Below, in pieces: positions 16,780 to 24,812 of a stretch of 33,391 nucleotides of DNA. Under the pieces are notes generated by a model that was not told the origin of the DNA, searched no databases, and worked only from the letters and a program-made list of their open reading frames with translations. Position 1 is the stretch's first letter. Each line of letters opens with the position of its first letter. The stretch covers positions 107,452 to 140,842 of the forward strand of contig EQ973343.1 in assembly GCA_000158655.1 (NCBI GenBank). Direction: 5' to 3'. A program made the translations under genes and the position numbers. The DNA is from [Clostridium] methylpentosum DSM 5476. Lineage in GTDB: Bacteria > Bacillota > Clostridia > Oscillospirales > Ruminococcaceae.

Positions 16780-16808
16780 ATTATACACCCTCTACACAGG
16801 TTACGCAA
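16780..16808 (-). promoter_or_regulatory. Promoter of the LUD gene
   Basis: Minus strand TTGCGT, 17 bases, TATAAT. The -35 covers the end of spmB, so the LUD gene can be expressed apart from the spore genes. Confidence 0.65.
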
Positions 16809-17325
16809 CGCCAAAGAGCAGCCGCACCACAAACCCGCTCAAAATCAGCCCCACCGCATCTCCAATCAGTGCACAGGGCAGAGTACAGCGGGTGCGGGTG
16901 GTCTTGACCGCGCCATAATAGACGGCGATTGTGTAAAAGGTCGTCTCAGTGGACCCCTGCATGACGCAGGCGACCCGGCCGATGTAGCTGTCGGGACTGA
17001 ACTGGGTGAGCAGGTTTTCGAGCACAGCGAGGGACCCGCTCCCCGATACCGGTTTGAGCAGGGCGAGGGGGAGCACCTGCTCCGGTACCCCGAGAACCCT
17101 GGTCAGCGGCGCACAGAGGGAGGTTAGCGCGTCAAGCGCCCCGGAGGCGCGCAGCATTCCGATGGCTGTGAGCAGGCCGACGAGCACGGGCAGGATGCGA
17201 AAGGCAACCAGCAGGCCGTCCTTGGCCCCCTCGACAAACACCTCGAACACATCCACCTTTTTTACCAGCCCGTAGATGATAATCAGTGCGATGAGCAGGG
17301 GGACGATCAGATTGCCCAGCTTCAT
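16801..17325 (-). CDS. spmB: Spore maturation protein B
   Basis: A 174-residue membrane protein with a nucleoside-recognition/gate fold. Signatures include FVEGAKDGLLVAFRILPVLVGLLTAIGMLRASGALD, LLKPVSGSGSLAVLENL and VMQGSTETTFYTIAVYYGAV. With SpmA it is needed for proper dehydration of the spore core and heat resistance; the transported molecule is not established. The start codon overlaps the spmA stop by four bases (ATGA), so the two are translationally coupled. The usual neighbour dacB is not in the window. Confidence 0.93.
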   Translation of the reverse strand: MKLGNLIVPLLIALIIIYGLVKKVDVFEVFVEGAKDGLLVAFRILPVLVGLLTAIGMLRASGALDALTSLCAPLTRVLGVPEQVLPLALLKPVSGSGSLAVLENLLTQFSPDSYIGRVACVMQGSTETTFYTIAVYYGAVKTTRTRCTLPCALIGDAVGLILSGFVVRLLFGVA

Positions 17326-17900
17326 TCCGGCTGCCTCCTTGCAAAGAGCTTTACGGCGAGCACAGCCGCAGTCAGCGACAGCAGAGAAGTGATCAGCACC
17401 GCTGGAATGATTTCCATCGGATTGGCGGACCCGTGGGCGAGCCGCAGCGTGGCGACGGTGGTGGGGATGAGCTGCACCGAAGCGGTGTTGAGCACCACCA
17501 TCATGATCATGTTGTTGGAGGCTGTCCCCTTCACCGGCGCCTGTTCCTCCAGCTGCTGCATTGCCTTGAGGCCGAGCGGAGTCGCCGCGTTGCCCAGGCC
17601 GAGCATGTTGGCGGTGATATTCATTGAAATGCTCTGCATGGCCGGGTCGTCTTTTTTGAGCCCCTTGAAAATCCGGCAGGTAATCGGAGAGAGCAGACTA
17701 GCTATTTTTTGTGTCAGCCCAGCCTTCTCTGCGATTTTCATGATCCCGCTCCAGAGGCAGAGACCTCCTGCAAGGGTTACCACCAGCTGAACCGCCCCCA
17801 CGCTCTCGGAAATCGCCGCATTGGTCACCGCGTCGATGTTTCCGCTGAACAACCCGAATAAAACTGCGGCGACAATCATCAATCCGAATATCCATTTCAT
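17322..17900 (-). CDS. spmA: Spore maturation protein A
   Basis: A 192-residue membrane protein, first gene of the spmA-spmB pair. Family motifs are LCLWSGIMKIAEKAGLTQKIA, NITANMLGLGNAATPLGLKAM and NMIMMVVLNTASVQLIPTTVA. It works with SpmB during spore maturation and marks the organism as a likely endospore former. AGGGGAT stands nine bases before the ATG. It is transcribed away from the AbrB-type regulator, whose promoter lies in the same 190-base spacer. Confidence 0.94.
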   Translation of the reverse strand: MKWIFGLMIVAAVLFGLFSGNIDAVTNAAISESVGAVQLVVTLAGGLCLWSGIMKIAEKAGLTQKIASLLSPITCRIFKGLKKDDPAMQSISMNITANMLGLGNAATPLGLKAMQQLEEQAPVKGTASNNMIMMVVLNTASVQLIPTTVATLRLAHGSANPMEIIPAVLITSLLSLTAAVLAVKLFARRQPE

Positions 17901-17951
17901 AAAATATCCATCCCCTATATTTGAATCTTTTTTAGATAATATGCAATAACG

Positions 17952-18020
17952 TTGCGTTACATACTTAATTCACAAATTTTTATCAAAAAAAATCATTACA
18001 TTATTTGACATCTAACGCAA
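17952..18020. promoter_or_regulatory. Inverted TTGCGTTA / TAACGCAA boxes, candidate operator
   Basis: TTGCGTTA at 17952-17959 and its exact reverse complement at 18013-18020 lie in the spmA/abrB spacer. The second copy sits between the -35 and -10 of the abrB promoter, so a protein bound there would block it. AbrB/SpoVT proteins often control their own genes; this link is inference. Confidence 0.35.
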
Positions 18021-18033
18021 AATAAGTTATCAT
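18005..18033 (+). promoter_or_regulatory. Promoter of the AbrB-type gene
   Basis: TTGACA (18005-18010), 17 bases, TATCAT (18028-18033). Confidence 0.85.
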
Positions 18034-18091
18034 ATAGTTGTACTCGACAAAATACCCTTTTTCAGCATCTAAAAAGTAGGAGGAATTCAGG

Positions 18092-18334
18092 ATGAAATCA
18101 ACAGGAATTGTCAGAAATACTGACAAAGTAGGAAGAATTGTATTGCCGATCGAACTAAGGCAATCGCTGTACATCGATGAAGGAGACGCTCTCGAGATTT
18201 ACACTGAGGATGATAAGATTATTCTCAAAAAGTATAATCCCACCTGCATCTTCTGTGGAAGTGCGGACGACATGGATTATTTCAAGGGGAAATTCGTGTG
18301 CGCACAGTGTAAAGTAGCACTTAGCAACCGATAA
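18092..18334 (+). CDS. AbrB/SpoVT-family regulator with a zinc ribbon
   Basis: An 80-residue transition-state type regulator. Residues 1-48 are the swapped-hairpin AbrB domain (STGIVRNTDKVGRIVLPIELR, then GDALEIYTEDDKIILKKY). Residues 50-76 carry Cys52-x2-Cys55 and Cys70-x2-Cys73, a small zinc ribbon that replaces the longer C-terminal domain of SpoVT. Proteins of this design bind AT-rich promoters and act in stationary phase or sporulation in Clostridia. AGGAGG lies eight bases before the ATG; the gene has its own promoter and terminator. Position next to spmAB is suggestive of a sporulation link but not proof. Confidence 0.9.
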   Translation: MKSTGIVRNTDKVGRIVLPIELRQSLYIDEGDALEIYTEDDKIILKKYNPTCIFCGSADDMDYFKGKFVCAQCKVALSNR

Positions 18335-18348
18335 AAACATGTACAGTA

Positions 18349-18394
18349 AAAAGGAGCCCTCTGTTCTTTGGGATGGAACAGAGGGCTCCTTTTT
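18349..18394 (+). terminator. Terminator of the AbrB-type gene
   Basis: Perfect 18-bp stem (arm AAAAGGAGCCCTCTGTTC, 9-base loop) ending in a T-run. From here to 18695 I see no gene or structured RNA. Confidence 0.92.
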
Positions 18395-18695
18395 GTGTTA
18401 CACTGAATGTAGCAAAATATCCGTTTGCCAAGGGCTTTCTCATCCGGAAACAGCTCAACCAAGCCGGCGGGTTGGAGGGCTCGCCTGTTTTCGGTTCCCC
18501 CTGCCCGTAGTTGGCTGCTGCTCCGAAAGATGTCGGGCTTGTGTGTCGCACATCCACAAGCCGCAGCCTGTTCAAAGACACTGTTTGTGCAGTGGGTATC
18601 GGTTGCCTCGTTTTTTCAGAGCAGGGTCTTTGACTTTTTAAAACAAAATCTTGTTTCCATCCGTCGCCGAAACCCGCCCTGTGAGCGGCCTGAAT

Positions 18696-20954
18696 TTATT
18701 CCCTCTCCGCCGCGCTTACCGAGGGAAACTGGAGAATGGCTTTGAACAGGTCCCCGTCGATCTCGACATGGAAACGCCCGCCCAGCAGGGTGGCAAAGCT
18801 CTCGACAATCGAGAGCCCAAGCCCTGACCCCTCTGTGGTACGCGAATCCTCCCCCCGTTTAAACCGTTCCATGATCTCCTCTGCGCTAAACTGCATCTCA
18901 TAATTGGAGATGTTTTTCACCGTGAGCTGTGCGATGCCATCCGTTGCGGAGATATCGATGTATACCCGTGTGCCTGGCATCGCGTACTTGACTGCGTTTC
19001 CGATGATGTTGGAGATAATGCGGTACATCTTCGGCCCGTCTGTCTCGACATACACCTTTTGGCCGTGGTCGCTGACACGGAAGTCAAGCCCTGCGCCCGA
19101 AATTGCCGCCTCATCCTCTCCGAGTGTCTGCTCGATGAGCTCCCCGAGCTCAATTGTTTCCTTGACCACCTCGAGGTTGCCGCTGTTGGCCTTGGCGACG
19201 TCAAAGAGGTCCTCCACCATTGTTTTGAGTCGGTTGATCTTTTTGTGCAGCACCTTGACGTAATCGTTGGCAAATTCGGGAGAGAGTTCCTCGTCCTGCA
19301 GCAGGTCGATGTAGTTGATCATCGAGGTCAACGGGGTTTTGAGATCGTGCGAGACGTTGGTGATGAGCTCGACCTTCATCCGTTCGCTCTTGATCCGGTT
19401 CTCCACCTCGTTTTCCACCTGGTCCCGGATGTCGTTGAGCCAGAGAGAAGGGACGTACAGGTCGGATTCCTTGGGCAGCCAGAGCCCGTGCTGAAAGTTG
19501 CCGTTGTGCATGCTTTCAATCATGTTAATGAGCGTTTGAGTATCCTCCTTGCTACGGTAGTTGAGGGAGTAAAACAAGAGTACCGAGACAATCAGCATCA
19601 GCAAGCCAATCAGCACAAACAGAAAAGATCTTCCAAGCGTCCCAAAAACCATTAGCACGAGGCCAAATACGCTCACCCCACAGCAGAGGGCAAACCGCAG
19701 GTCAATCCGCTGCTGAAACCTCTTTTTCTTTTCAAAGGCATGGTAGTGCGCGATTGCCGCCCGGATCTGATTGTGCTTAAACAGTTCGGTCCGGTTGATC
19801 GCCAAATCGCAGGCCAGCAGGAAAAAGAGCACCACCCCGGCGATAAAGAGATAAAACTGGACGATCCAAGGCTGATAACCAATATAGGGGGGCGAGACAA
19901 ACAGATAGAGCAGCAGGACCGCCAGCTTGATTTCCAGGGTGATTTTGTTCATCCAGCCGCCGCACCATCGGGCCAACCGGAGAAACTCACGGAAAATTCT
20001 TCGGATGCCTCGGCCAATGGCACAGAAAAAGACTTTGGCGTGCCGCAGGAACAGGATGAAAAAGAGCAGACAGGCCAGGGTCAGAGCGCAGCTGCCGGCA
20101 ATTTTCCAGGTGTCCATCGCGGTGTAGGTAATAGCATTGTAGTAACTCCGGTAACAATTCCGGATCGTCCCATATTGGTCGAGTGCTTCCATCGGAACCA
20201 GGATGCGAACGGTATAATCCTCATGCACACTTAAATCCTCAGTGAGATAGCGGTAAAACAGATTGGATTCAGCGTCTTCATCCCTGTTGCTCAGGTTTAA
20301 GTAGCTGTTATACAGCTGATCCACGTCAAAATAAGAGGAGGGCGGGATCGCGTAGTTGTTGTAATCCGTATGATCATAGATCAGAACTGGTTCAGCCATG
20401 TGATTCGGATCATAATAGGAGACCGAGATTTTGCCCAACTCCATAGTCAGCTCGATGAGGTTGTTTTGCTGTGTCATTCTATCGAGCAGGTCGGAATCCG
20501 GCGAAGCGCTGCCGAGATTGCTCACCGTATTGTAGTTGTTGAAGTTGGTGACAGAATAGAGCGTTGTGGCGTATTCGCTCCGCAAGTCCTGCTGTACCAT
20601 CTCAAATGTGTGGTACACGTTATTCGCCGCACCGTCGTCCACCTTTCGGAGTTCCTCCAGGTTAGCTTCCTGTTCCAGCCCGGCGAACTGCACCATAGTG
20701 AACAGCTGTCTGATCGCGGTGTCGAACGAATTGAAATAAACCTGCCGCGGACTTTCCTCCACTGACTCTCCCCTGACCGCCTTGGCAACCGATTCGGCGC
20801 CCCAGACACCCCACATCGTCGCTGCGCCGATGAGGGTGGCAAAGAACAACAGCAGGCTGACGACGGCCAGCCAAAGTTTTTGCTGCCTTTTCTCCGGTTT
20901 TTCATTGGGCGGCTTTTCAAATGGCTGCTCCAGGATTTCTGAAAACTCCTGCAT
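18696..20954 (-). CDS. Membrane sensor histidine kinase
   Basis: A 752-residue kinase. One membrane helix at about 27-50 is followed by a large extracytoplasmic sensor region (about 51-285) that I do not recognise, then a cluster of about five helices (about 288-470). The cytoplasmic end has HisKA with His536 (NVSHDLKTPLTSMINYIDLL) and HATPase with NIIGNAVKYA, and SGLGLSIVESFATLLGG. The kinase core is of the VanS/PhoR type. AAGGAGG stands seven bases before the ATG. It lies 12 bases behind its response regulator and is surely cotranscribed. The membrane layout, a sensor loop plus a multi-helix block, is larger than in VanS; the signal is unknown. Confidence 0.88.
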   Translation of the reverse strand: MQEFSEILEQPFEKPPNEKPEKRQQKLWLAVVSLLLFFATLIGAATMWGVWGAESVAKAVRGESVEESPRQVYFNSFDTAIRQLFTMVQFAGLEQEANLEELRKVDDGAANNVYHTFEMVQQDLRSEYATTLYSVTNFNNYNTVSNLGSASPDSDLLDRMTQQNNLIELTMELGKISVSYYDPNHMAEPVLIYDHTDYNNYAIPPSSYFDVDQLYNSYLNLSNRDEDAESNLFYRYLTEDLSVHEDYTVRILVPMEALDQYGTIRNCYRSYYNAITYTAMDTWKIAGSCALTLACLLFFILFLRHAKVFFCAIGRGIRRIFREFLRLARWCGGWMNKITLEIKLAVLLLYLFVSPPYIGYQPWIVQFYLFIAGVVLFFLLACDLAINRTELFKHNQIRAAIAHYHAFEKKKRFQQRIDLRFALCCGVSVFGLVLMVFGTLGRSFLFVLIGLLMLIVSVLLFYSLNYRSKEDTQTLINMIESMHNGNFQHGLWLPKESDLYVPSLWLNDIRDQVENEVENRIKSERMKVELITNVSHDLKTPLTSMINYIDLLQDEELSPEFANDYVKVLHKKINRLKTMVEDLFDVAKANSGNLEVVKETIELGELIEQTLGEDEAAISGAGLDFRVSDHGQKVYVETDGPKMYRIISNIIGNAVKYAMPGTRVYIDISATDGIAQLTVKNISNYEMQFSAEEIMERFKRGEDSRTTEGSGLGLSIVESFATLLGGRFHVEIDGDLFKAILQFPSVSAAERE

Positions 20955-20966
20955 GCAATCCCCTCC

Positions 20967-21668
20967 TTATCTGCTTTCGATCTTGTAGCCAATCCCCCAA
21001 ACCACTTTCAGGTATCTCGGTTCCTTGGGATTGATCTCAATTTTTTCCCGAATCCGGCGGATGTGCACTGCTACAATGTTGTCGACGTTGTAACAAGGCT
21101 CCTGCCAGACCTGTTCGTAGATCTCTCCAATCGAAAACACCCGGTTCTGGTTGCGCATGAGCAATTCTGTGATCCGGTATTCGATTGGCGTGAGCTTGAC
21201 AAATTCTCCGTCCACAGTGAGCTGTTTTGTGTCGGTGTTGAGTTCGAGTCCGCCGGTGCGCAGGATGGCGGAGGCGGTTTGGTTGCGATCATTGCCCAGC
21301 CGGGTGTAGCGCCGCAGCTGGGATTTGACCCGGGCGACGAGCTCAAGTGGATTGTACGGCTTGGTGATGTAGTCGTCCGCCCCCATGTTCAGGCCGATAA
21401 TCTTGTCAGTGTCCTCTGTCTTTGCCGATACCAGGATAATCGGGATGTTGCGCTTTTCCCGAATTTTTAGCATTGCCTGGATGCCGTCAAGCTTTGGCAT
21501 CATGATATCCATCAGGATGAGGTGCACTTGATTTTCCGAGAGCTGTTCGAGCGCATCAAGCCCATCATAAGCTTTGATCACCCCGATGTTTTCGTTGTTG
21601 AGAAAAATGGCGACCGAATCGACAATGGCGCGGTCGTCATCCACCACCAGTACGGTGAGTTGTTCCAT
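20967..21668 (-). CDS. OmpR-family response regulator
   Basis: A 233-residue partner of the downstream kinase. The receiver has Asp10-Asp11-Asp12, phosphorylated Asp54 (LMDIMMPKLDG), and the Lys of DDYITKPYNP. A winged helix follows with LTPIEYRITELLMRNQNRVFSIGEIYEQVW and NIVAVHIRRIREKIE, close to the VanR/VicR group. The start codon is preceded by AAAGGGGGAAAG. A pair of 11-bp direct repeats before its promoter suggests that the phosphorylated regulator activates its own operon. No resistance or transport genes adjoin, so the targets are unknown. Confidence 0.88.
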   Translation of the reverse strand: MEQLTVLVVDDDRAIVDSVAIFLNNENIGVIKAYDGLDALEQLSENQVHLILMDIMMPKLDGIQAMLKIREKRNIPIILVSAKTEDTDKIIGLNMGADDYITKPYNPLELVARVKSQLRRYTRLGNDRNQTASAILRTGGLELNTDTKQLTVDGEFVKLTPIEYRITELLMRNQNRVFSIGEIYEQVWQEPCYNVDNIVAVHIRRIREKIEINPKEPRYLKVVWGIGYKIESR

Positions 21669-21727
21669 GGAGCTTTCCCCCTTTTCTGTCTATCTTAATC
21701 TTAACAGCTGTTTTTTACAAAGCAGCG

Positions 21728-21754
21728 AGTATATTTCTTACAAATTCCTTACAA
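21728..21754 (-). promoter_or_regulatory. -10 box with tandem 11-bp direct repeats (response-regulator site)
   Basis: On the minus strand TTGTAAGRAAT occurs twice head to tail (21744-21754 and 21733-21743), immediately before and overlapping by one base TATACT (21728-21733). The repeats stand where a -35 would be, as in OmpR-type activation. Confidence 0.55.
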
Positions 21755-22182
21755 TCAAAGCCGCGTAAAATCCAGGGCAGAGAGCTGTCCAAATCGGCGA
21801 GCTTGTCTAAGACTTGCCGGCTGTTTGAATGATAAGCCCCCTCAGGCCGGCGGCCGCGCCGCCTTACCTATAGAATCTGCCCCTGCGCGTTTTTTCTGGA
21901 CAAAAGTGCTGGATAGCTGCTCTTTGTCCACCCCTTGTGCAAAGCAAAATCTGTGCGCTCAAAGGCAGTCCCTTCTCGATGTGCAGTCGGCACAGGCAAG
22001 TGACAAGCAGAGCAGAAGGAGCACAGCCCTGAATGGGAACATTAAATGTCGGAAAGGGAATCCCAACCGACCTTGTTTTCCTGCAAAAAATCAATTTTTC
22101 CGGCGCGGCCAGCGAGCGAAGATGATCAAGCTACTTTTCCCTTTGAGAAACCCTACGAAACTGGACTCACTTATTTTTGGCA

Positions 22183-22267
22183 GTATCTCCACCAGCATGT
22201 GTGTATAGCCGTCGCTTCGATGGAGGTAGCCGACAGACTCGCAGGCGGTATCTACACAAGCATGTGT
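22183..22267 (+). repeat. Pair of 20-bp direct repeats, one forming a hairpin
   Basis: 22183-22202 and 22248-22267 share 18 of 20 bases (GTATCTMCACMAGCATGTGT). The second copy also folds on itself: CTACACA, loop AGCA, TGTGTAG (22252-22269). Confidence 0.6.
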
Positions 22268-22461
22268 AGCATACTTCCGCGATTGTTTCCTGTTTTCAGT
22301 TGTATCGTTCCCGCAGTATTTTCCCAATCTCTGTTCTGTTTTCTCTCTAGAATATCTTCCTGCGATACTTTGGGACAAATACGATAGAATATTTGCAGTT
22401 GCAGGTTGTACACCCTCAGAGGCAGGCTCTGTGCTAAACGATTCATGTCATTCGACCTCAC
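22252..22461 (-). CDS. Possible small protein of unknown function
   Basis: A 69-codon frame with GTG at 22461, nine bases after a perfect AAAAGGAGG. The product is basic with segments such as LRVYNLQLQIFYRICPKVSQEDIL and no signal peptide or motif I know. The strong ribosome site is the main support. Its end falls in the repeat/hairpin at 22252-22269. No clear promoter was found, and a chance frame in a long spacer remains possible. Confidence 0.3.
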   Translation of the reverse strand: MRSNDMNRLAQSLPLRVYNLQLQIFYRICPKVSQEDILERKQNRDWENTAGTIQLKTGNNRGSMLHMLV

Positions 22462-22597
22462 GTTTAGTGTCCTCCTTTTGAACCTTTATCCCAGTTAACA
22501 GACCGCAGCTTTATTGTATCAAAAGGAGTTTTTATTTCATACTCATCTCTTAAGCTTTTTGGAACCCCCGGCACAGACAGGGTTTTTCTAATAACAA

Positions 22598-22637
22598 GAA
22601 AACAGGGACGGGCCGTTTGGAAACGGTTCGTCCCTGT
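22598..22637 (-). terminator. Terminator of the CPBP protease gene
   Basis: On the minus strand ACAGGGACG-x-ACCGTTT, short loop, and the complementary arm are followed by TTTTC, ten bases after the stop codon. Confidence 0.85.
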
Positions 22638-22646
22638 ACTGGATTG

Positions 22647-24478
22647 CTAAACGATCAGTGTCACACCAAAGAGCAGCAGGATCAACACCAGCAAAACGAT
22701 CATTCCGGGCGCGCTGACCAGCGTTCCCAGACGTTTTCCAAAGGAGAGACCTCTGTAGCCGTCCTTAATCCGAATGGACTTGAAGGAAACCAACACGACG
22801 ACCACTGCAAGGATCACCATCACTGCCCAGACGAGCAGAATCACAAGGTTCGCCGTTTGTTCGGGATAATACTGGCTAAAGATCATAAAGGCGGAACTCA
22901 GGGCATTGTTAAAGAAATGCGCGACGACGCAGGGAATGATGGAGTTGGATTTCACTGCTATGTAGGCGAGTACAATGCCGCCGAGCGCCGTGGGGATGGT
23001 CTGCTCCAGATTTCCGTGGAACAGGCCGAACAAAATGCCTGAGATCAAAATTGCAAACACATTGCCGAATTTTTGGAGGCTGCGCAGGACAAACCCGCGG
23101 AACAAAATCTCCTCCAGGATTGGGGCAGCCACACAGGTGACGAGGAGATAAAACACCAGCGCTATCGGCTCGGAGGCGGAGACGTTAAAGTCAGGGGAGA
23201 GCGGATAGTGGTTAAACAGCGCATAGAATATTTGCAGGATGATGTTGACGAGCACCATGCCCACAATCATCACGCCGTAAAAGACCACGGTCCCTTTGAT
23301 TGTGTTCTCCACCCCATCCACAGGCCGGGCAAAGAAACTCTTGACACGGAGCTTGGAGAGCTTCCAAAACAACAAGATTTCCACAAGGTCGGCAATCACC
23401 ATGACCACCAGTTGAATCGCCCAGAGGATGGTGCTGTCGGTAAGAATGTTGACGTTGAAGGAACTGCTCCCCGCGTGGTTCATCACTGCGACGGCCACGA
23501 GGATTCCCTCGATGATAAAGGTGATGACAAAGGATACCAGCGTCACCATGGTCAGGCTCAAGCCGATGTTGGAGGAGATTTTTCTGAGCACATTTTTGTG
23601 CTCCACCGCCTCCGGCGGCTCTGCCGGCTTGGGCTGGGGATAGGGAGGTTGAACCTGCCAACCCGGTGGGGTTCCCGGCACGCCAAACGGCTGCCCGCCC
23701 ACTGGGTGAGCATTTGGCGGACAGGGCTGGCCTGGCCCGTTCCCCGTAGGAGGGCCATATGGCGGATACTGCGGAGGCGGGGTCATTCCCTGGAACGGCG
23801 GCGGCCCGGACGCTCCTATATTCTGCTGCGGGCGGGCTTGCCCGGGCTGTGGCGGAGAAAATGGCTGACCCTGCGGCGCATACACATACGGCTGCCCAGG
23901 CTGCTGGTAAGCGGGTTGGCCTGGCTGCGGATATGGCGGCTGTCCGGGGTTCGGCTGGCAAACAGGCTGGCCCTGTGGCGCATACGGCTGTCCTGGCTGC
24001 GGCGGAGAAAATGGCTGGCCCGGCTGTGCTGCATACGGCTGGCTTGGCTGTGATGGATGGAAAGGCTGTTCCTGTCTGGGCTGGGCATTGCCCGAGTACT
24101 CATATGCCTCGCCGGGCCGCGGTTCAAATCGGGACTGCCCGGGCTGTGGTTGAAATGGGTGCTGGGTAAAAACCTGTTGATCCTGGGATGCAGCCCCCCG
24201 CAAAGTGTCCTCCTGACCAGGCATTTTCCTTTCCTGTGGCGAGAGCGGCTCCCCTTCCTCCTGGGAACCGGTCGGAGGCAGGATGTCCTGCGCAGGTCTC
24301 GGCGCTTTTTTCCTTCTTCCTGGATTGCGTCAACATCTGACGGCTCCCCTTGAGAGTTCGGCGGCTCAGGCTGCAAAGCGGCAGCTTTCTCCGGGAAGTC
24401 CCCTCCGAATGTTTTCTCAACCGTGTCATCTATGGTATCCATCTGCAGTTCCTGATCGTATTGTTTCTTTTCTTCCAA
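22647..24478 (-). CDS. CPBP (CAAX-type) intramembrane protease with Pro/Gln/Gly-rich N-terminus; requires a -1 frame change
   Basis: Two frames make one gene. Frame 1 starts at TTG 24478, eight bases after GAGGTG, and encodes an acidic segment of 58 residues (KKQYDQELQMDTIDDTVEKT). At 24311-24305 it must shift -1 into the main frame, which ends at 22647; the product would be about 610 residues. After a region rich in QPGQP-type repeats (about 200 residues) come eight or so membrane helices carrying the three CPBP motifs: EEILFRG, FGLFHGN and HFFNN, the glutamate/histidine active site. Family members cleave membrane proteins or prenylated peptides, or protect against bacteriocins. An alternative start for the main frame alone is ATG 24224 with a weak AAAGGA. 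Without the shift, frame 1 would run into a 220-residue nonsense product. Confidence 0.8.
24305..24311 (-). promoter_or_regulatory. A AAA AAG slippery heptamer
   Basis: In frame 1 the codons are GGA AAA AAG, so the heptamer has exactly the phase of the dnaX -1 frameshift site. Upstream is an SD-like AGGAAGAAGG and downstream is a hairpin GCAGGA-CA-TCCTGC within 15-30 bases. An ordinary one-base indel in the A-run is the competing view. Confidence 0.5.
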
Positions 24479-24546
24479 CAGAACGTCACCTCATTTCAAA
24501 CTATTAGTATAACTATATAATAAATCGCCTGAGAAGTCAACGGCAA

Positions 24547-24760
24547 TTGTATACAGAACTCCTCGAGATTCGATTTAGTGAGGGGCCTCCGCCCTAGAGA
24601 TTCCTGGAATTTCATGCCTATTTTTGTCTCTGCAGTGCTGCAAAAACGACTGGTTGTACACAGCAATTTGTGTGTTCTACCGACTGCGAAAGAGGGAAAA
24701 CCACTGCTGTTCACACTGAATAAGCATCCCTCGGCGAAGCCGGGGGTTTTCTGTATACAA
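24547..24760. repeat. 214-bp segment bounded by perfect 12-bp inverted repeats
   Basis: TTGTATACAGAA at 24547-24558 and its exact reverse complement at 24749-24760. It encloses no convincing gene, so it may be a MITE-like element. The flanks show no clear target duplication beyond AA. The 11-mer TGTATACAGAA also occurs at 15540-15550. Confidence 0.5.
24728..24751 (+). terminator. Plus-strand terminator-like hairpin at the edge of the repeat
   Basis: CCCTCGGC, loop GAA, GCCGGGGG, then TTTTCTGT. Eight-pair stem with one G-T pair. No plus-strand gene is known upstream. Confidence 0.55.
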
Positions 24761-24794
24761 AAAGCAGCCATCCCATCCGGAATGACTGCTCTTT
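24759..24794 (-). terminator. Terminator of the leuCDB operon
   Basis: On the minus strand AGAGCAGTCATTCC and GGGATGGCTGC form the stem (one G-T and minor mismatch), followed by TTTTTG, about 20 bases after leuB. Confidence 0.75.
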
Positions 24795-24812
24795 GATTAA
24801 ACTATGCAGGGG

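Larger units (their letters stand above)
21755..22597. other. Long spacer of about 840 bases
   Basis: Apart from the small possible gene at 22252-22461 and a 20-bp repeat pair, nothing in this spacer is supported. It contains GC-rich self-complementary runs near 21850. Confidence 0.5.

Noticed and set aside
22183-22267. Possible CRISPR array
   Set aside because: Only two imperfect copies with one 45-base gap, no cas genes and no further repeat.
23073-24053. 326-codon plus-strand frame opposite the CPBP protease
   Set aside because: The translation is the antisense of Pro/Gly/Gln codons (Arg/Leu/Trp rich) and has no start signal.
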